A DNA stretch of 64,000 nt from Lepraria neglecta (lineage: Eukaryota > Ascomycota > Lecanoromycetes > Lecanorales > Stereocaulaceae): NCBI GenBank assembly GCA_033220425.1, contig CM065651.1:3410001-3474000 (forward strand), given 5' to 3'. The translations under genes were made by a program, and so were the position numbers. The notes under the pieces were generated by a model that saw only the letters and a list, made by a program, of their open reading frames with translations, searched no databases and was not told the origin of the DNA. Of the stretch, positions 1-9,846 are shown piece by piece; the stretch's first letter is position 1; each line of letters opens with the position of its first letter.

Positions 1-2
1 AA

Positions 3-650
3 CTTCCCTTCGAACTCCGCGAACAAATATACACCAACATGCTACCTAGCACCAGCGATACATCCAGAGATTTAGCTTGGAATCGAGCTGCCCCAATATG
101 GGCCACGAATCGCCAAATATACAATGAGTGCATTGGCCCAATGTACGGCGATTCCACCTTCCTCGTCGACGTCGGCTACAACTACGTCGATTTCATCTAT
201 CAATACCGTCTTCCTAAAAGCAAGCTAGTTGCGAAACGCCTCCTCAGCTTTCCAGAAAGGATAGCAGCGCGCAATAGGCCTTTCATGAGGAGGTTTGAGG
301 TCTGGGTTAAAGAGGTGGATAGCTATACTGGCATGATCAAGTACAATTACAGCAACCCAGAGGTCTTGGCTATGGGTGTCAGAGAGCAGACGCAGAAGTT
401 GTGTGGCTTCTTGCAAGGGTTGCCGGAGGTTCGCGAGCTCAAGATTGTCTATACTGGGAAAGACAATTCGAAGGACAACAAGGAAAAGCTTATGATGCTC
501 ATATTGGAGCCGTTCTGGGAGCTCAAGAATGTGCGGGATGTTGTGATTAAAATGCCTGGGATCAAGAACAAGAAGGTTCAGAAGGACCTTCGTGAACAAG
601 TGAGAGAGTTCCTGTCTCAAAAACAGGACCAAGTGGTCGCTACATCATAG
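3..650 (+). CDS. Hypothetical protein, 3' part only
   Basis: The reading frame is open from the first bases of the window to a TAG at 648-650, so the gene begins upstream. The first visible residues, LPFELREQIYTN, match the LPxELRxxIY signature that opens many uncharacterised fungal F-box-like or 2EXR-like proteins. An ATG at 39 exists but would cut through that motif, so I treat it as internal. The C-terminal half is charged, with lysine-rich stretches, and no catalytic motif is visible. Function is unknown; proteins with this opening usually belong to large expanded families in filamentous ascomycetes. The frame shows no stop or shift. Confidence 0.7.
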   Translation, partial: LPFELREQIYTNMLPSTSDTSRDLAWNRAAPIWATNRQIYNECIGPMYGDSTFLVDVGYNYVDFIYQYRLPKSKLVAKRLLSFPERIAARNRPFMRRFEVWVKEVDSYTGMIKYNYSNPEVLAMGVREQTQKLCGFLQGLPEVRELKIVYTGKDNSKDNKEKLMMLILEPFWELKNVRDVVIKMPGIKNKKVQKDLREQVREFLSQKQDQVVATS

Positions 651-789
651 AGCCAGCCGTTTTGTGCTATGCGGACAACGGTATCCACCAAAGCTCTGTT
701 TTCAGCAGAAAGCCGAAGACGACGGGCTGAATGATAACAGATAGAGACCTTTGCAGATGCTCGTCCATAACCTTTTCACATCAAAAGCT

Positions 790-1329
790 TCACGCAGCGC
801 ACTCTCGTCCCTCAAAGGCGAACAACCTAAGTTTCCTGTGAACATAGCTGGTGTCTACCATTGAAAAGCAACTGCTGTGCCTGCTCATTGCCGCTGTTTC
901 AGTGTCTCTGTCGGCTATCAGCAATGCAGCTTCAAAGTCTTCTTGTTGAACATCTGGCGGCTTACCGTCATAATCAGGAGGCAACTCAGAGTCTTCCTCC
1001 AATTCAACATCATGCTCTTCCGGCATCAGAGACTGCTCAGCTGACTCTTCATCCCTGTTATTACGGTCTTGCATCGGGATCTGTTCAGTGGGGTTCTTGC
1101 TCGTGCTGGCTTGCCTTCTTCCTTCCTACCACGATCTGTAAGCACCAATTGCAATTAGAATGATCGTAGATGCGATCATGAAGATAGCGAATATTATGAT
1201 TCCCACTGCGATGACCACTGTACCAAGGAATAAAGCGCTCTTGACCCAGTAGAAGACCACTTCTGGCCAGTTGCTGAAACTCCAGTCGTCAAGGTCGACG
1301 CCTTCCACTGCGGTGGTGTTCGGTGGCAT
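790..1329 (-). pseudogene. Small single-TM protein with one internal stop
   Basis: The frame from ATG 1329 reads MPPNTTAVEGVDLDD, a Trp-rich stretch, a long hydrophobic segment (about 25 residues of I/V/A/F) and then a TAG at 1126-1128. The same frame continues without another stop to 790, giving an acidic, proline-containing cytosolic-type tail (EEHDVELEEDSELPPDYDG). The layout of short N-terminus, one membrane span and charged tail matches the neighbours at 4605-4976 and 5526-5954. The start MPPN...DxWxFS matches the 3212-3427 gene, so these are paralogues. The TAG could be a TGG or CAG codon changed by a transition. A 49-nt GT-AG intron candidate removes it but breaks the frame of the tail. 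Function unknown. Confidence 0.5.
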
Positions 1330-1763
1330 CTTTGATCCAGGTCGAGGACTCAAGGTGTCAGAGCTGATGATGGTCTCGAGTGTGTCAATATGAGGGCAAG
1401 GCGGATTTCTGTCCAGGTTCAAAATTCAGGACACTTATGCACTCCGCCCCACTTGGTGCGATTGCGGTTTCAGCCCACCATTATATAATTCGCTGTCAAG
1501 TCTAAGGTATCTCGAGGTAACCTACCGCTAGCTGGAACTCAACTTCTCGAGGCAGCTGTCGTCTTGCAATAAAGCGATCTATCTCTTCGCCATAACTCGC
1601 ACATTTGGGAGCCATCTTGCCAATTAGTCCATAAATTTGGAGTATCAAGCTACCTTGACCGAAGCATCGGCCATGTTCAGACAGATCTTACACTTGTGTC
1701 AATTTAGGTTCAAGCTGTACAGCCTCACCAATTTCCAGCCTTCTGAAAATCCGGGATACAGAT

Positions 1764-2821
1764 ATGTCCCTTACTCCACAGCTCAATGAGCTGTGTGATA
1801 TGTGCCGCTATGGACGCCAATACGTGAAAAACTAGCGACCATCGTCTTCGCAGCTACAAGTTTCACAATTTCCGTGATCTACTCGTATCAGCCCAAAACG
1901 GTTGCCATCTATGCGTCTTGATAGCTGCGGAGCTTGACGGACGCGTGCTGCAAAAGGATTGGTTGAAGCTGTGTTGTGAAGATCATTCACAACGTCTTGA
2001 AGATCGGCTTCAGAGGCGCACATTACCTACAAGACTTCTACGTGTCGAGCATCGCGAGGAGTCACTCAGCCTTAGATTGCACATTTCATTGATATTGAGT
2101 CCTAGAACTCGGTATGCTACGTTGAGTCACATATGGGGTTTTTAGACCTACCATTAAGCTCCTATTGGCCAACTTCTTACAATTTGAGCGCGACGTTCCT
2201 ATGGCTCTCTTACCGCGGACACTCCTAGACGCTACAAGCTTGACCAAGTTCCTCGACCTAGAATACATTTGGATTAATTCTCTGTGTATCAAACAAGATT
2301 CAATGGAGGACTGGCAGAATGAAAGCTCTACGATGTGTGATGTGTATAGTGGCGCCTTTGTAAACATTGATTCACATGGCGGGCTTTTCCTGGAGCGAAA
2401 CCCTCTTGCAGTCACGCCTTGCATCACAACATCCAACAACGAAAGCCGGATTTGGATCGCTGATTTGGGCGGAAGCTTGCGGAAGGAAAAGAGCCTGAAT
2501 GTTTGTCCACTGAGCAGGCGTGCATGGACACTACAAAAGTGGCTTCTCGCTCCAAGGACCATCCATTTTACTGAGACAAAGGTCTACTTGGAGTGCTGTG
2601 AGGGAATCGTTTCAGACATTGACCCATATGCCCGATTCGAGATCGGCGCCGCGATGGGAGTTTCTTTCACCTGGGCCAAGTTTTCCGAAGAAGCCGCGTG
2701 TGCTAACGCCTACTCTGCCAATTGCTTATGCAGATGGGAATCGGCAGTCTGGCGATATAGCCCAAGGCAACTCAGCCATGAGCCGGACAAATTGGTGGTA
2801 ATCGCTGGCCTCGCAAGATGA
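1764..2821 (+). pseudogene. HET-domain protein remnant
   Basis: Heterokaryon-incompatibility (HET) domain proteins trigger cell death after fusion of unlike hyphae. The signatures appear in order but in three frames: MSLTPQLNELCDMC from 1764, stopped by TAG at 1833; then FRDLLVSAQNGCHLC and RYATLSHIWG in a second frame ending at 2143-2145; then the third frame to 2821 with WINSLCIKQDS and RRAWTLQKWLLAPRTIHF. The second shift sits at a run of five T near 2139. The usual LSHCWG reads LSHIWG and the usual WIDSLC reads WINSLC, both consistent with transitions. The typical long HET C-terminus is absent. I call it inactive with fair confidence; the family assignment is strong. Confidence 0.8.
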
Positions 2822-3211
2822 TCTGATTGTGGGGCCTGCTTAAGGTACACAGCAACACAAACGATGGCAATGAGACTTTTGAGATCGATAACTGGGTTGA
2901 TCTAGATACATTCGCTTCGCCGAGGTTGGGTTGATCTAGCTCACGACGAGCAGATGCGCGCAATGCAACTATATCTAAGAACGTCAAATCGCGAGATTTC
3001 CTCCCACAGTTGACGTCTCTCAACCACTTCTTGCCAGACAGCTATCAGCAATGCAATTCCATCCCGCCCTCTTCAGAAACCCTCAGGCTACGTACCCTCC
3101 ACGCTCACACTAGACGCCGGTGGTCCATCCTCGTTCCCATCTTCCATCGCCTGGCGATTCACCCTGCTGAGTTCCTCATACCCCAACCCGCCCTCCTCTC
3201 TTCCCCGGAGA
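2822..3211. other. Intergenic, no supported gene
   Basis: About 390 bases between the HET remnant and the next small membrane gene. Short open frames exist on both strands but none has a fungal-like start, splice signals or protein-like composition. The first part may be the decayed 3' end of the HET gene. Confidence 0.4.
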
Positions 3212-3427
3212 CTACAGAATTTTCACAAAAATTGCCTTGATAAAGATAACGAACAGGCACACAAGCCAAGTAAGGCATTCAAGGATTGCCAGGAGCGTAA
3301 CGGTTTCGAGAATGACGATGAACGGGAGTTTGAAGTGGACGAAAAAGGTGGAAGTGTCCTCTGGTGTACCGCTGAAGGTCCACTCGTCTGAAGAACTGTG
3401 AGTCACGTTGCTGGAATTGGGCGGCAT
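3212..3427 (-). CDS. Small single-pass membrane protein
   Basis: A 71-residue protein from ATG 3427. It starts MPPNSSNVTHSSSDEWTFS, resembling the 790-1329 gene (MPPNTT...DDWSFS), then has one long hydrophobic region in the C-terminal half (FIVILETVTLLAILECL onward) that could be one or two spans. It lacks the charged tail seen in the 790-1329 relative and ends right after the membrane region, so it may be truncated or spliced to a tail I cannot identify. Unknown function; it belongs to the same-strand series of small membrane genes between 0.8 and 7.1 kb. Confidence 0.45.
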   Translation of the reverse strand: MPPNSSNVTHSSSDEWTFSGTPEDTSTFFVHFKLPFIVILETVTLLAILECLTWLVCLFVIFIKAIFVKIL

Positions 3428-3953
3428 GGTGGAGGTCGACGAAGGCTATGGGGTGCAAGACCGGTGGATAATTTGCTTTGAGGCGTGGGGGATAGTCTTG
3501 TCTGAGGAAATCGAACATGTTCTGCGACGAGCGAGCAAGGGATAAGATTCAGAATTACGTTTAGCGACCCCTAGCCGGTGAGAGACTTTTAAGGGATAAT
3601 TCGTGCCAGTGTCCAATTTACGTGGAGAGCAAGTTTGAGAAGGGGTGCGTGGATCCACCAGGACCGAAAACCGCCATCTTTTATTCAGCATAGCCACCGC
3701 CAGGGTCGAGCATCTTGTCATCAACTTGAGGCTATCATGTTACTGTCGCGTTGCTAGAGTGCTCTCCCACCGCTGGGATAGCGCAATGGGTACAGCTGAC
3801 TCGGATCTGCCAATGCTGCTTTGATACTGCCCACAAAGTTCATGCGAAGCTGGGATTGCTTGATTCCTCACTTGCTAGCGCTTCAAATGTCAATCACATT
3901 GATTTCAGGCCGTATCCCTCAACGTACAGAGGTCGTACCATTGGTGAGACCCC

Positions 3954-4214
3954 TCAAAAACGCTTCGTTTCCTCCTCATAGTCACCTTCTGCCGACTCTG
4001 CGTCCCTGATTGTTGAGGCCTTGGATGATAGTGAATTGTAGACATATGGCGCACCAATAGGACGTCCATTACGAAGGTAATATAGTGCTAAGCATATTGT
4101 TGTAATAAAGGCTGCTATACAAACGAACGATATGAAAATGAAAAGCGCAGACCGGAAGAGCGCGGAACCCAGCCCCGCACTCTCTGTAAGCACCGCATCT
4201 GTATCGGAACTCAT
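3954..4214 (-). CDS. Small single-pass membrane protein
   Basis: An 86-residue frame from ATG 4214 (MSSDTDAVLTESAGLGS). One strong membrane segment (ALFIFISFVCIAAFITTICL) is followed by YYLRNGRP, a positively charged stop-transfer pattern, and an acidic tail ending EGDYEEETKRF. The pattern suggests an N-out/C-in single span. There is no signal-peptide cleavage signature and no known domain. It sits in the same-strand run with the genes at 3212-3427 and 4605-4976. Function unknown. Confidence 0.5.
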   Translation of the reverse strand: MSSDTDAVLTESAGLGSALFRSALFIFISFVCIAAFITTICLALYYLRNGRPIGAPYVYNSLSSKASTIRDAESAEGDYEEETKRF

Positions 4215-4604
4215 AGTCAAAGAAATTTGGAGCTTCTTGGCAAAGTGAGACCGGCGTCAGTAGCAGTAAATCGAGTATGGTAAAAATGTCTGGACTCGAT
4301 AGAGGGAAAAGTTATAAGTCATTTGGAGAATGTCTCTTGCGGTCGTCATAGAAGCCGTCAACATCCGCGAAAGTTTGAATGGAATCTAAAGAAGCAACGA
4401 ATGAAATGGATTCTAGCACTTTGAATAAGGCCCCCGAGGCGTCTCGGCCGAGAATGCTCTGTAAGCACTAATTTGAATTATGCACATTCCAGATTACCAT
4501 CTTGTAATCATCAATCCCGCCACTCTGATGACAATGATGTCACTGTCCCCAGGACAGCGGGCCTAAGCCAATACGTTGATCATCCACCATGGATCCCTCC
4601 TCCT

Positions 4605-4976
4605 TTACACCTCTGTTTTGACCCTCCCACCAGCTCCATTATCCATCGTACTGCTGCCTTCTGCAGGATCCGCCCCCTCCAACAGTCCAGTAACTTGGCT
4701 GCCATCCGCCACCAACCCAAGAGCCACCTCATCGGCGTCCATTTGAGCCCGCCGAAGGGTTTTTCGCCTTTGCGCGTAGTCGATCAGTGCCCAGATCCCG
4801 TTCGTTAAGCCCAAAACCGCTAGGAAAATGAGTCCACCGATTGCGATGAAGACCAGGATGACAGCCCCGGTGAATGCGAAGAGTTTGATGCCGGTCCCTA
4901 TGAAGTGAGGGAACCCTTGGACTAGTTCCGTAGTGGTAAGGTCGTATTCGGATCGCTTGAGTACCGTTGCTGCCAT
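4605..4976 (-). CDS. Small membrane protein, paralogue of the 5.5-kb gene
   Basis: A 123-residue protein from ATG 4976. Residues about 25-65 form a hydrophobic region (FAFTGAVILVFIAIGGLIFL and beyond), followed by a basic patch RRKTLRRAQ and an acidic, Gly/Ser-rich tail. Comparison with the gene at 5526-5954 shows shared order and spacing: G[IL]W after the span, a basic patch, then (R)xAQxxxDE[VE]xLxL and a short xVT motif. I take them as tandem duplicates. No domain is recognised. About 550 bases upstream are non-coding and would hold the promoter. Confidence 0.55.
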   Translation of the reverse strand: MAATVLKRSEYDLTTTELVQGFPHFIGTGIKLFAFTGAVILVFIAIGGLIFLAVLGLTNGIWALIDYAQRRKTLRRAQMDADEVALGLVADGSQVTGLLEGADPAEGSSTMDNGAGGRVKTEV

Positions 4977-5525
4977 GGTGATGGTATTCTGGGAGGACTT
5001 AGGTAGGTTGTCGGGGTGAGGGCCGGTGGTGATGATGTGGATTGAGTAATGATTATTATGTAGTCTTTTGAGATGTTCGTGTTATCGATGACTTTGAAGC
5101 TGCGTAACGGTTGAAGAGGTGGGGGAAGAAGTGACTCTACTGAAACCTGTAGGGAGGACTTAGTGCATCACGCTCGGGGCTGGCGCCTTCCATGTTTTTT
5201 TTTAACGGTCATGTGAGTTGGAGGTTTGGCATTGTGTGCAGGGAAAGCGCCAGGGGCGAGCTTTAACCTTGGTAGGTACCCACTAATTCACGCAAAATCT
5301 TCTCAGAGGACCTGACCTTTCAGGGCAGGTTGAGCATCGTTATGACAATCAATTCCGCATTGTACCAATAGACTTCCAAACAATTTGGCCTTGCAAACCC
5401 AGATAGTTGTGGGTCCTGTTACATTGTCTCCCAAGTCCTCACCACTAGCTGAACCGTGTACGTCGGTGAGCTCTAATCAAAAATTCGTCCAAATTCCCCA
5501 CACGTTATCGTAAGCCAATAAGTCA

Positions 5526-5954
5526 TCAAATCAAATCGCGAATCCTTCTGACCTCAAGGACTCTGCATTCACCGCATTTGCACTGCAAAGGTATAGACTT
5601 GTATACATCAGCTGCTAGCGCACCACCGTCAAAGGGATCTTTGCCACTTATTGGTGGCGTCACTCGTATCTCAGTGGATATCAATTGAAGAACTAATTCT
5701 TCATCTCTCTCTTTCTGAGCCTGACGGCTGGCTTTGCGTTTCGCAGCACACCTGCAGAGTGCCTCAGTTCCCTTCCAAAGACCCTCGGCCAACGCACCGA
5801 CGGTGAAAAAGGCTCCGAATACGGCGAGAACAAGTAGACCGCCGAAGGTGCTCCATTTGAGGAACGTCCCTACCAAATACGGGATGGAAGCTACCAGCTC
5901 CATGAACGTGCGGTTGGTGGCAGATCGCCTAATTATTTGGTGCATAGAGGCCAT
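5526..5954 (-). CDS. Small membrane protein, paralogue of the 4.6-kb gene
   Basis: A 142-residue protein from ATG 5954. A hydrophobic stretch (STFGGLLVLAVFGAFFTVGA) is followed by GLW and a basic segment KRKASRQAQKERDEE, matching the 4605-4976 protein. The tail holds CKCGEC, a small cysteine cluster absent from the paralogue, which could bind metal or form disulfides. The C-terminus RVLEVRRIRDLI is basic and aliphatic. Function unknown. Intact frame and good start context make this the best-preserved member of the series. Confidence 0.55.
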   Translation of the reverse strand: MASMHQIIRRSATNRTFMELVASIPYLVGTFLKWSTFGGLLVLAVFGAFFTVGALAEGLWKGTEALCRCAAKRKASRQAQKERDEELVLQLISTEIRVTPPISGKDPFDGGALAADVYKSIPLQCKCGECRVLEVRRIRDLI

Positions 5955-6576
5955 TTTGACTACGTATTGAGTGATCAGAGATGAATTGCTTTTTGTAAAG
6001 CGGATGTGCTCAAGGGTGTTGTCTAAAAGTTTGGGATTTGGGCGTTTTTGATGAATTTGGTTTGGTGTAGTGGATGAGAAGTCGAAGCAAAGCTTGACTC
6101 TATGAAAAATTGCACTGCCTAATGCGCTACTCTATGGGGTCACGCCTTCTATCAATTCTCGCAGTCATGTGAATGGGTTTGGAACAGGCACTTTTTGCAG
6201 GGAAGACCCGCCACGGGCGAGGGTGAGCCACGGTAAGTATCCACGAATTCCCGGAAATCCTTCTCAAAATGATATAATTACTGTACTTGAAAGACAACTT
6301 CGAGCATCATTTTACCGTATAAAGATCTGTTCCGAAACACTCCAAAAACAAGTTAAACAATGCCTCAAAACTATGGAAACGTCGGTATCAAAATGTAGCT
6401 TAATTGTTACCCCCTAGGAATGTGCTCTCTTGTGGAGGATTTCGTAGGTCTGAGAGGAATATTCATCACACCAAATTGCAAAACCGCGATCCATGAGACT
6501 GAGTCACATGAACGGCTTGTCTTTGCATCCATCTATCTTTACGTCTGATGGTCCAAGGTGTGCGACCATTCTCTGC
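5955..6576. other. Intergenic stretch with no supported gene
   Basis: About 620 bases between two members of the small membrane series. A short open frame around 6169-6417 on the plus strand has no distinctive composition. Nothing else is seen. Confidence 0.4.
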
Positions 6577-7107
6577 TCACTTCCGACGCCCTTGGTGAAG
6601 AGGATCTTGTTCCTCCAGATCAGAATCGAAAATCTTGTCATATGTCTCTGAATCTATAAAACTATTTAAGTTTTCGCCATTTTTAGAAGTCGTGCTGTGC
6701 TCAACCTTTTCGTGTTCCTGCAAGGCTGATTCGAAAAGGTTAGCCAAGGGGGCTGCTGGGCTGACGGGGATTTCATTTCGAGCCTCGCTCATTTGTGCTG
6801 CACTTGTTGACTCAACAGCCTTTATATGCTCAAAAGTTGCTTTGAGATCGCTTTGTCTGAGGTAGTCTGCCCACTGATCTTGCATGGTCTGCGGAACCGA
6901 GGTTGTGAAGAATTTCTTAATGAGGCCGCTCAACGCTATGAGGCCGGCCAGCGCTCCAGCGAGACCAATAGAGATCCATTGTTGATTCGGAAGACGACGT
7001 GTCTGCTGGAAAAGTTGCGCTGAGGGACATGAGGAGCTTTGATTTGAGAGGCTTTGAAAGTTGCGATGGTTGGGTGATGTAGATCCGATTCGAAGGTGTA
7101 ATGGCAA
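6577..7107 (-). CDS. Single-TM protein, start unclear
   Basis: The frame is open from 7107 to the stop at 6577 and holds a membrane span (ISIGLAGALAGLIALSGLIK) and a long acidic, Ser/Glu-rich tail. There is no ATG in frame before the span. A good ATG at 7030 in another frame gives MSLSATFPADTSSSES, which resembles the N-termini of neighbouring small membrane proteins and runs into the span frame if one base is gained or lost near 6980. Either an intron or a frameshift is therefore needed. It is the sixth member of the same-strand series. Function unknown. Confidence 0.4.
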   Translation of the reverse strand: MPLHLRIGSTSPNHRNFQSLSNQSSSCPSAQLFQQTRRLPNQQWISIGLAGALAGLIALSGLIKKFFTTSVPQTMQDQWADYLRQSDLKATFEHIKAVESTSAAQMSEARNEIPVSPAAPLANLFESALQEHEKVEHSTTSKNGENLNSFIDSETYDKIFDSDLEEQDPLHQGRRK

Positions 7108-7150
7108 TCACATACACTAGAGCATTGTCGTTGACTTTCAATTTGGTCGG

Positions 7151-7650
7151 TCAGCTGAAGTCGCCACTTGCGCACATTAACACTTTGGCTTGAAAACTAT
7201 CGCGGTTCGGCAATTCTGCCACATTCGTCAGGTCCAAAGCCTCCACAAGTCTCCACCCCAACCCCTCAGCAAGGAAATCCTTCTGGTATTGTACCAGCCG
7301 ATCCTTGCGCTTGCGATGTCTCAGCTCTGCCACCACCGCCAAGTCCAGCGCCTCCACAAACTTCTTCCTCCAGGCTTTCGCGCTTTCTCATGTTCCAGTA
7401 GTCGAGTTACATGTGCTCCAACGATATCTGTGAGGATGATTTTCGGGCCTTTGTAGTTCCCAGGCATGCATACCAAGTGTGCGCCTTGGGTATGCAGCGT
7501 CAAGACACAAGTTACATAATCTCTTGGACTTTCGAAAAAATTAGATTGGGTGAGAAGTTCATATGTTGGAAGAGGGATTTCGTTGATGGTGGGTAAAGTG
7601 ATTGGTTTCGCTACCGGAGCATTTAGGGGATGTTTTGGTCGGCGAGGCAT
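7151..7650 (-). pseudogene. Hypothetical gene with frameshift and internal repeat
   Basis: ATG 7650 opens a frame (MPRRPKHPLNAPVAKP) that reads LEHEKARK and then degrades into Trp/Arg-rich sequence. A second frame beginning near 7385 reads AWRKKFVEALDLAVVAEL and continues to 7151. A single-base change near 7371-7385 would join them. The second part carries an imperfect duplication about 115 bp apart: VEALDLAVVAEL and VEALDLTNVAEL. The domain is unknown. Disruption is likely but rests only on reading-frame logic. Confidence 0.4.
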
Positions 7651-8053
7651 GGTGTCGAGGTACTTTTATCAAAAAGAAGGACTTCAATAGTGGTGTAAGA
7701 GTAGAGAGACTATAGATATGGTGATTGTGTCTCTGAAAAATTGGGATTTCACCTATGTTCAATTTTGCATGGTGGCGCACCAGCTCCCTTTGATTTGTCT
7801 TTCTTTTTCAGATATGAAGCTCCTTATTCTGACAGCTCAATGTCATGTTGGTTCTTGAGACTATTACCGCATAAAGTCGGAGATTGTCATCTTGCCCTAG
7901 ATAATGCCTTGGATGACGCCTCCACAAGGCGGGGGTGTACCAAGGATCTGGGTCCACCAAGTCTCTCAAATTTTCTGAGGCTTTCCCACTCCCACTTTGC
8001 AGCTAGGAAATTCTAAATAGGTCAAGCTGCAGTATTAAAGCACTTGCGCAAAA

Positions 8054-8709
8054 ATGCTCCTATTGATCCGGAAGGTATCTTCAATATTTCATCGACAAAA
8101 AAGACTTGAACAAACACAGATACCACTACCGACGAAGATTGAGAAACCTACCGTGGACTCCAAGCCAGAAGATTCACCTCCTCCGTACAAAGTTTCGGCG
8201 TGCGAGAATGCCAAAAACATCGAAGGTCCTTGCATTCGAATATGTCAGCACGAAATCCTTACCTTTGACCGATTACAACGCATTGCCAACCTGCCAAACT
8301 TCAAAAAGCCCGACGGACGTATTGATGCTTTAAGAGCTACTTCCGACTCGACGAGACACTGCAGAACGTCAGCGATGACTTTGAAATATGGATCAGATCA
8401 GTATGCTTGCTGTGCAATCTTACCCTCGAGCCACTTTGGCCCTTTTATTTCCGTTCAAGGATATGGGAGCTTCTAATACCCCGAGAAGAGCTGCCAGCGC
8501 TCTGAGATATTTCTATCGATCCACTAGTTTTAAATTTCCGGAAGTCCACCCAATCGAATTGTGATTCAGTGGACTCTATCCGAGCCATACTGGAAAGGGC
8601 TAACATTGAGCTGTGCGCACATAAAAGAATTACAGATGCCGATGTATTGGCCATTCTGTTCGGTATGGTGAGTCCGGAAGGCGAATTGGCAGATCCTATA
8701 GATCGCTAA
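8054..8709 (+). pseudogene. Hypothetical fungal protein, frameshift plus nonsense codon
   Basis: The N-terminal part from ATG 8054 includes a proline-rich stretch and CIRICQHEILTFDRLQRIA, typical of a family of uncharacterised ascomycete proteins. Near 8335 the sensible frame shifts by one base and continues FRLDETLQNVSDDFEIWIRS and LCNLTLEPLWPFYF to a TGA at 8503-8505. The same frame then carries on with RAILERANIELCAHKRITDA up to TAA 8707-8709. CGA to TGA is a C-to-T change, as RIP produces. The 383-bp repeat starts at the last base of the gene. Function unknown. Confidence 0.6.
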
Positions 8710-9092
8710 TTAGTGTTCTCACTCCTGAAGCTATACACACCGGTACAAGTGGATATGTAAATAGATGATTAGGCGGTCCAACGCCAGGGCTAGCAAGCCT
8801 AGAAAGGCCACAATAGGTACCCCAGCGCTAGAAAACTCCCATGCCTAGGCAGTATAAACCTGGAGTGTAGATAGGCTATATATAGGCTATATATAAGGTG
8901 CGGGTGGGTGGGAAAGAACTGCTATGGCTCTAAAAGAGATAAACTCGACTGAAGAGCCAACTACTAGTAAGATACTTATATTAATAGTACTCTCAGGAAG
9001 TACGGATCTCTCGCTATAGCCTATAGTTATAGCGTATAGCTGAAATAGTATCTGATCATAAGATATACTAACCCATAGTCCTACTATAGCGA
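8710..9092. repeat. 383-bp dispersed repeat, copy A (RIP-like)
   Basis: It begins ttagtgttctcactcctgaa and ends tagcga; the same start and end are found at 48675-49057 with the same length of 383 bases. Compared with that copy, differences are mostly C to T and G to A, for example tatggcccatggtcatgg becoming tatagcctatagttatag. It is directly followed by copy B in the same orientation. No open frame survives. In the best-kept copy, minus-strand frames stay open for about 65 codons without a recognisable domain, so the origin is unknown. Confidence 0.8.
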
Positions 9093-9389
9093 TTAGTAAT
9101 CTTACTCCTAAAGCTATATATACCGGTACAAGTAGATATATAAATAGATGATTAGGCGGTCTAACGCCAGGGCTAGTAAGCCTAGAAAGGCTATAACAGG
9201 TGCCCCAGCGCTAGAAAACTCCCATGCCTCGACGGCATAGACCTGGAGTGTAGATAGGCTATATATAGGCTATATATAAGGTGCGGGTGGGCGGGAAAGA
9301 ATTGCTATGGCTCTAAAAGAGATGAATTCGACTGAAGAGCCACTACTGGTGGGATACTCATACAAATAGTGCTCTCAGGAAGCACGGAT
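9093..9389. repeat. 383-bp dispersed repeat, copy B (truncated)
   Basis: It starts exactly where copy A ends (ttagtaatcttactcctaaa, a transition-mutated form of the consensus start). It runs in the same orientation and stops at gcacggat about 86 bases before the expected end, where the F-box/Rep segment begins. It is less mutated than copy A in its second half. The head-to-tail arrangement suggests unequal exchange or a tandem array. Confidence 0.75.
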
Positions 9390-9495
9390 ATGCTAACGGA
9401 GGCACGAAGGAATGGTAGGTGGAGCGCTAGCGGTAGCCACTGCGTTTCAGGGAGAAAAGGTGCCAGCCTTTTCTATATGAATCCTCTGGAAAGCT

Positions 9496-9736
9496 GGAAC
9501 ATGGAACCGGTAGGTCATTTTCCATAGTAAAAGTACATTGAGCTGCTAACAGCTAGCCTTTGTACGCATCCCTATAGGCCCGATGGAACTCCAGGATACA
9601 GCTAAGTCCACTTCATGAGGACTAAAGGGCCTAGCGCTGGACCCTGAAAGAAGCGAACCAACGGGAGTGGAGTGACCTCGGTTGTAGCGAGGCATTAAAG
9701 AGGGGACGCTTCCCCGTTGATGGCGATTCATTGCTC
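9496..9736 (+). promoter_or_regulatory. Leader of F-box gene, related to Rep leader
   Basis: It shares three ordered blocks with 10571-10886: gtaaaagtacattgagc (9527-9543 and 10627-10643, identical), a block around ggcccg(a/t)tggaac, and taaagagggga..cttccccgttg followed by atggcgattcattgc. GGAAC occurs three times here (9496, 9503, 9585). The spacing between blocks differs, so this is an old duplication of a leader and not a recent copy. It lies immediately upstream of the F-box ATG at 9847 and may include a short upstream frame from ATG 9720. Confidence 0.65.
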
Positions 9737-9846
9737 CCCCACCACCATCACCGGGAATAATCACACCGCAACCTGGTACATAGGCGATAGGATAAGAAAA
9801 CGAGAACGCAGCAACGCAGCGATTGACCGTGGCTGGAGTAACCCCA

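Noticed and set aside
8710-9389. A CRISPR array, because of the repeated units
   Set aside because: The units are 383 bases long, tandem without spacers, and the genome is eukaryotic.
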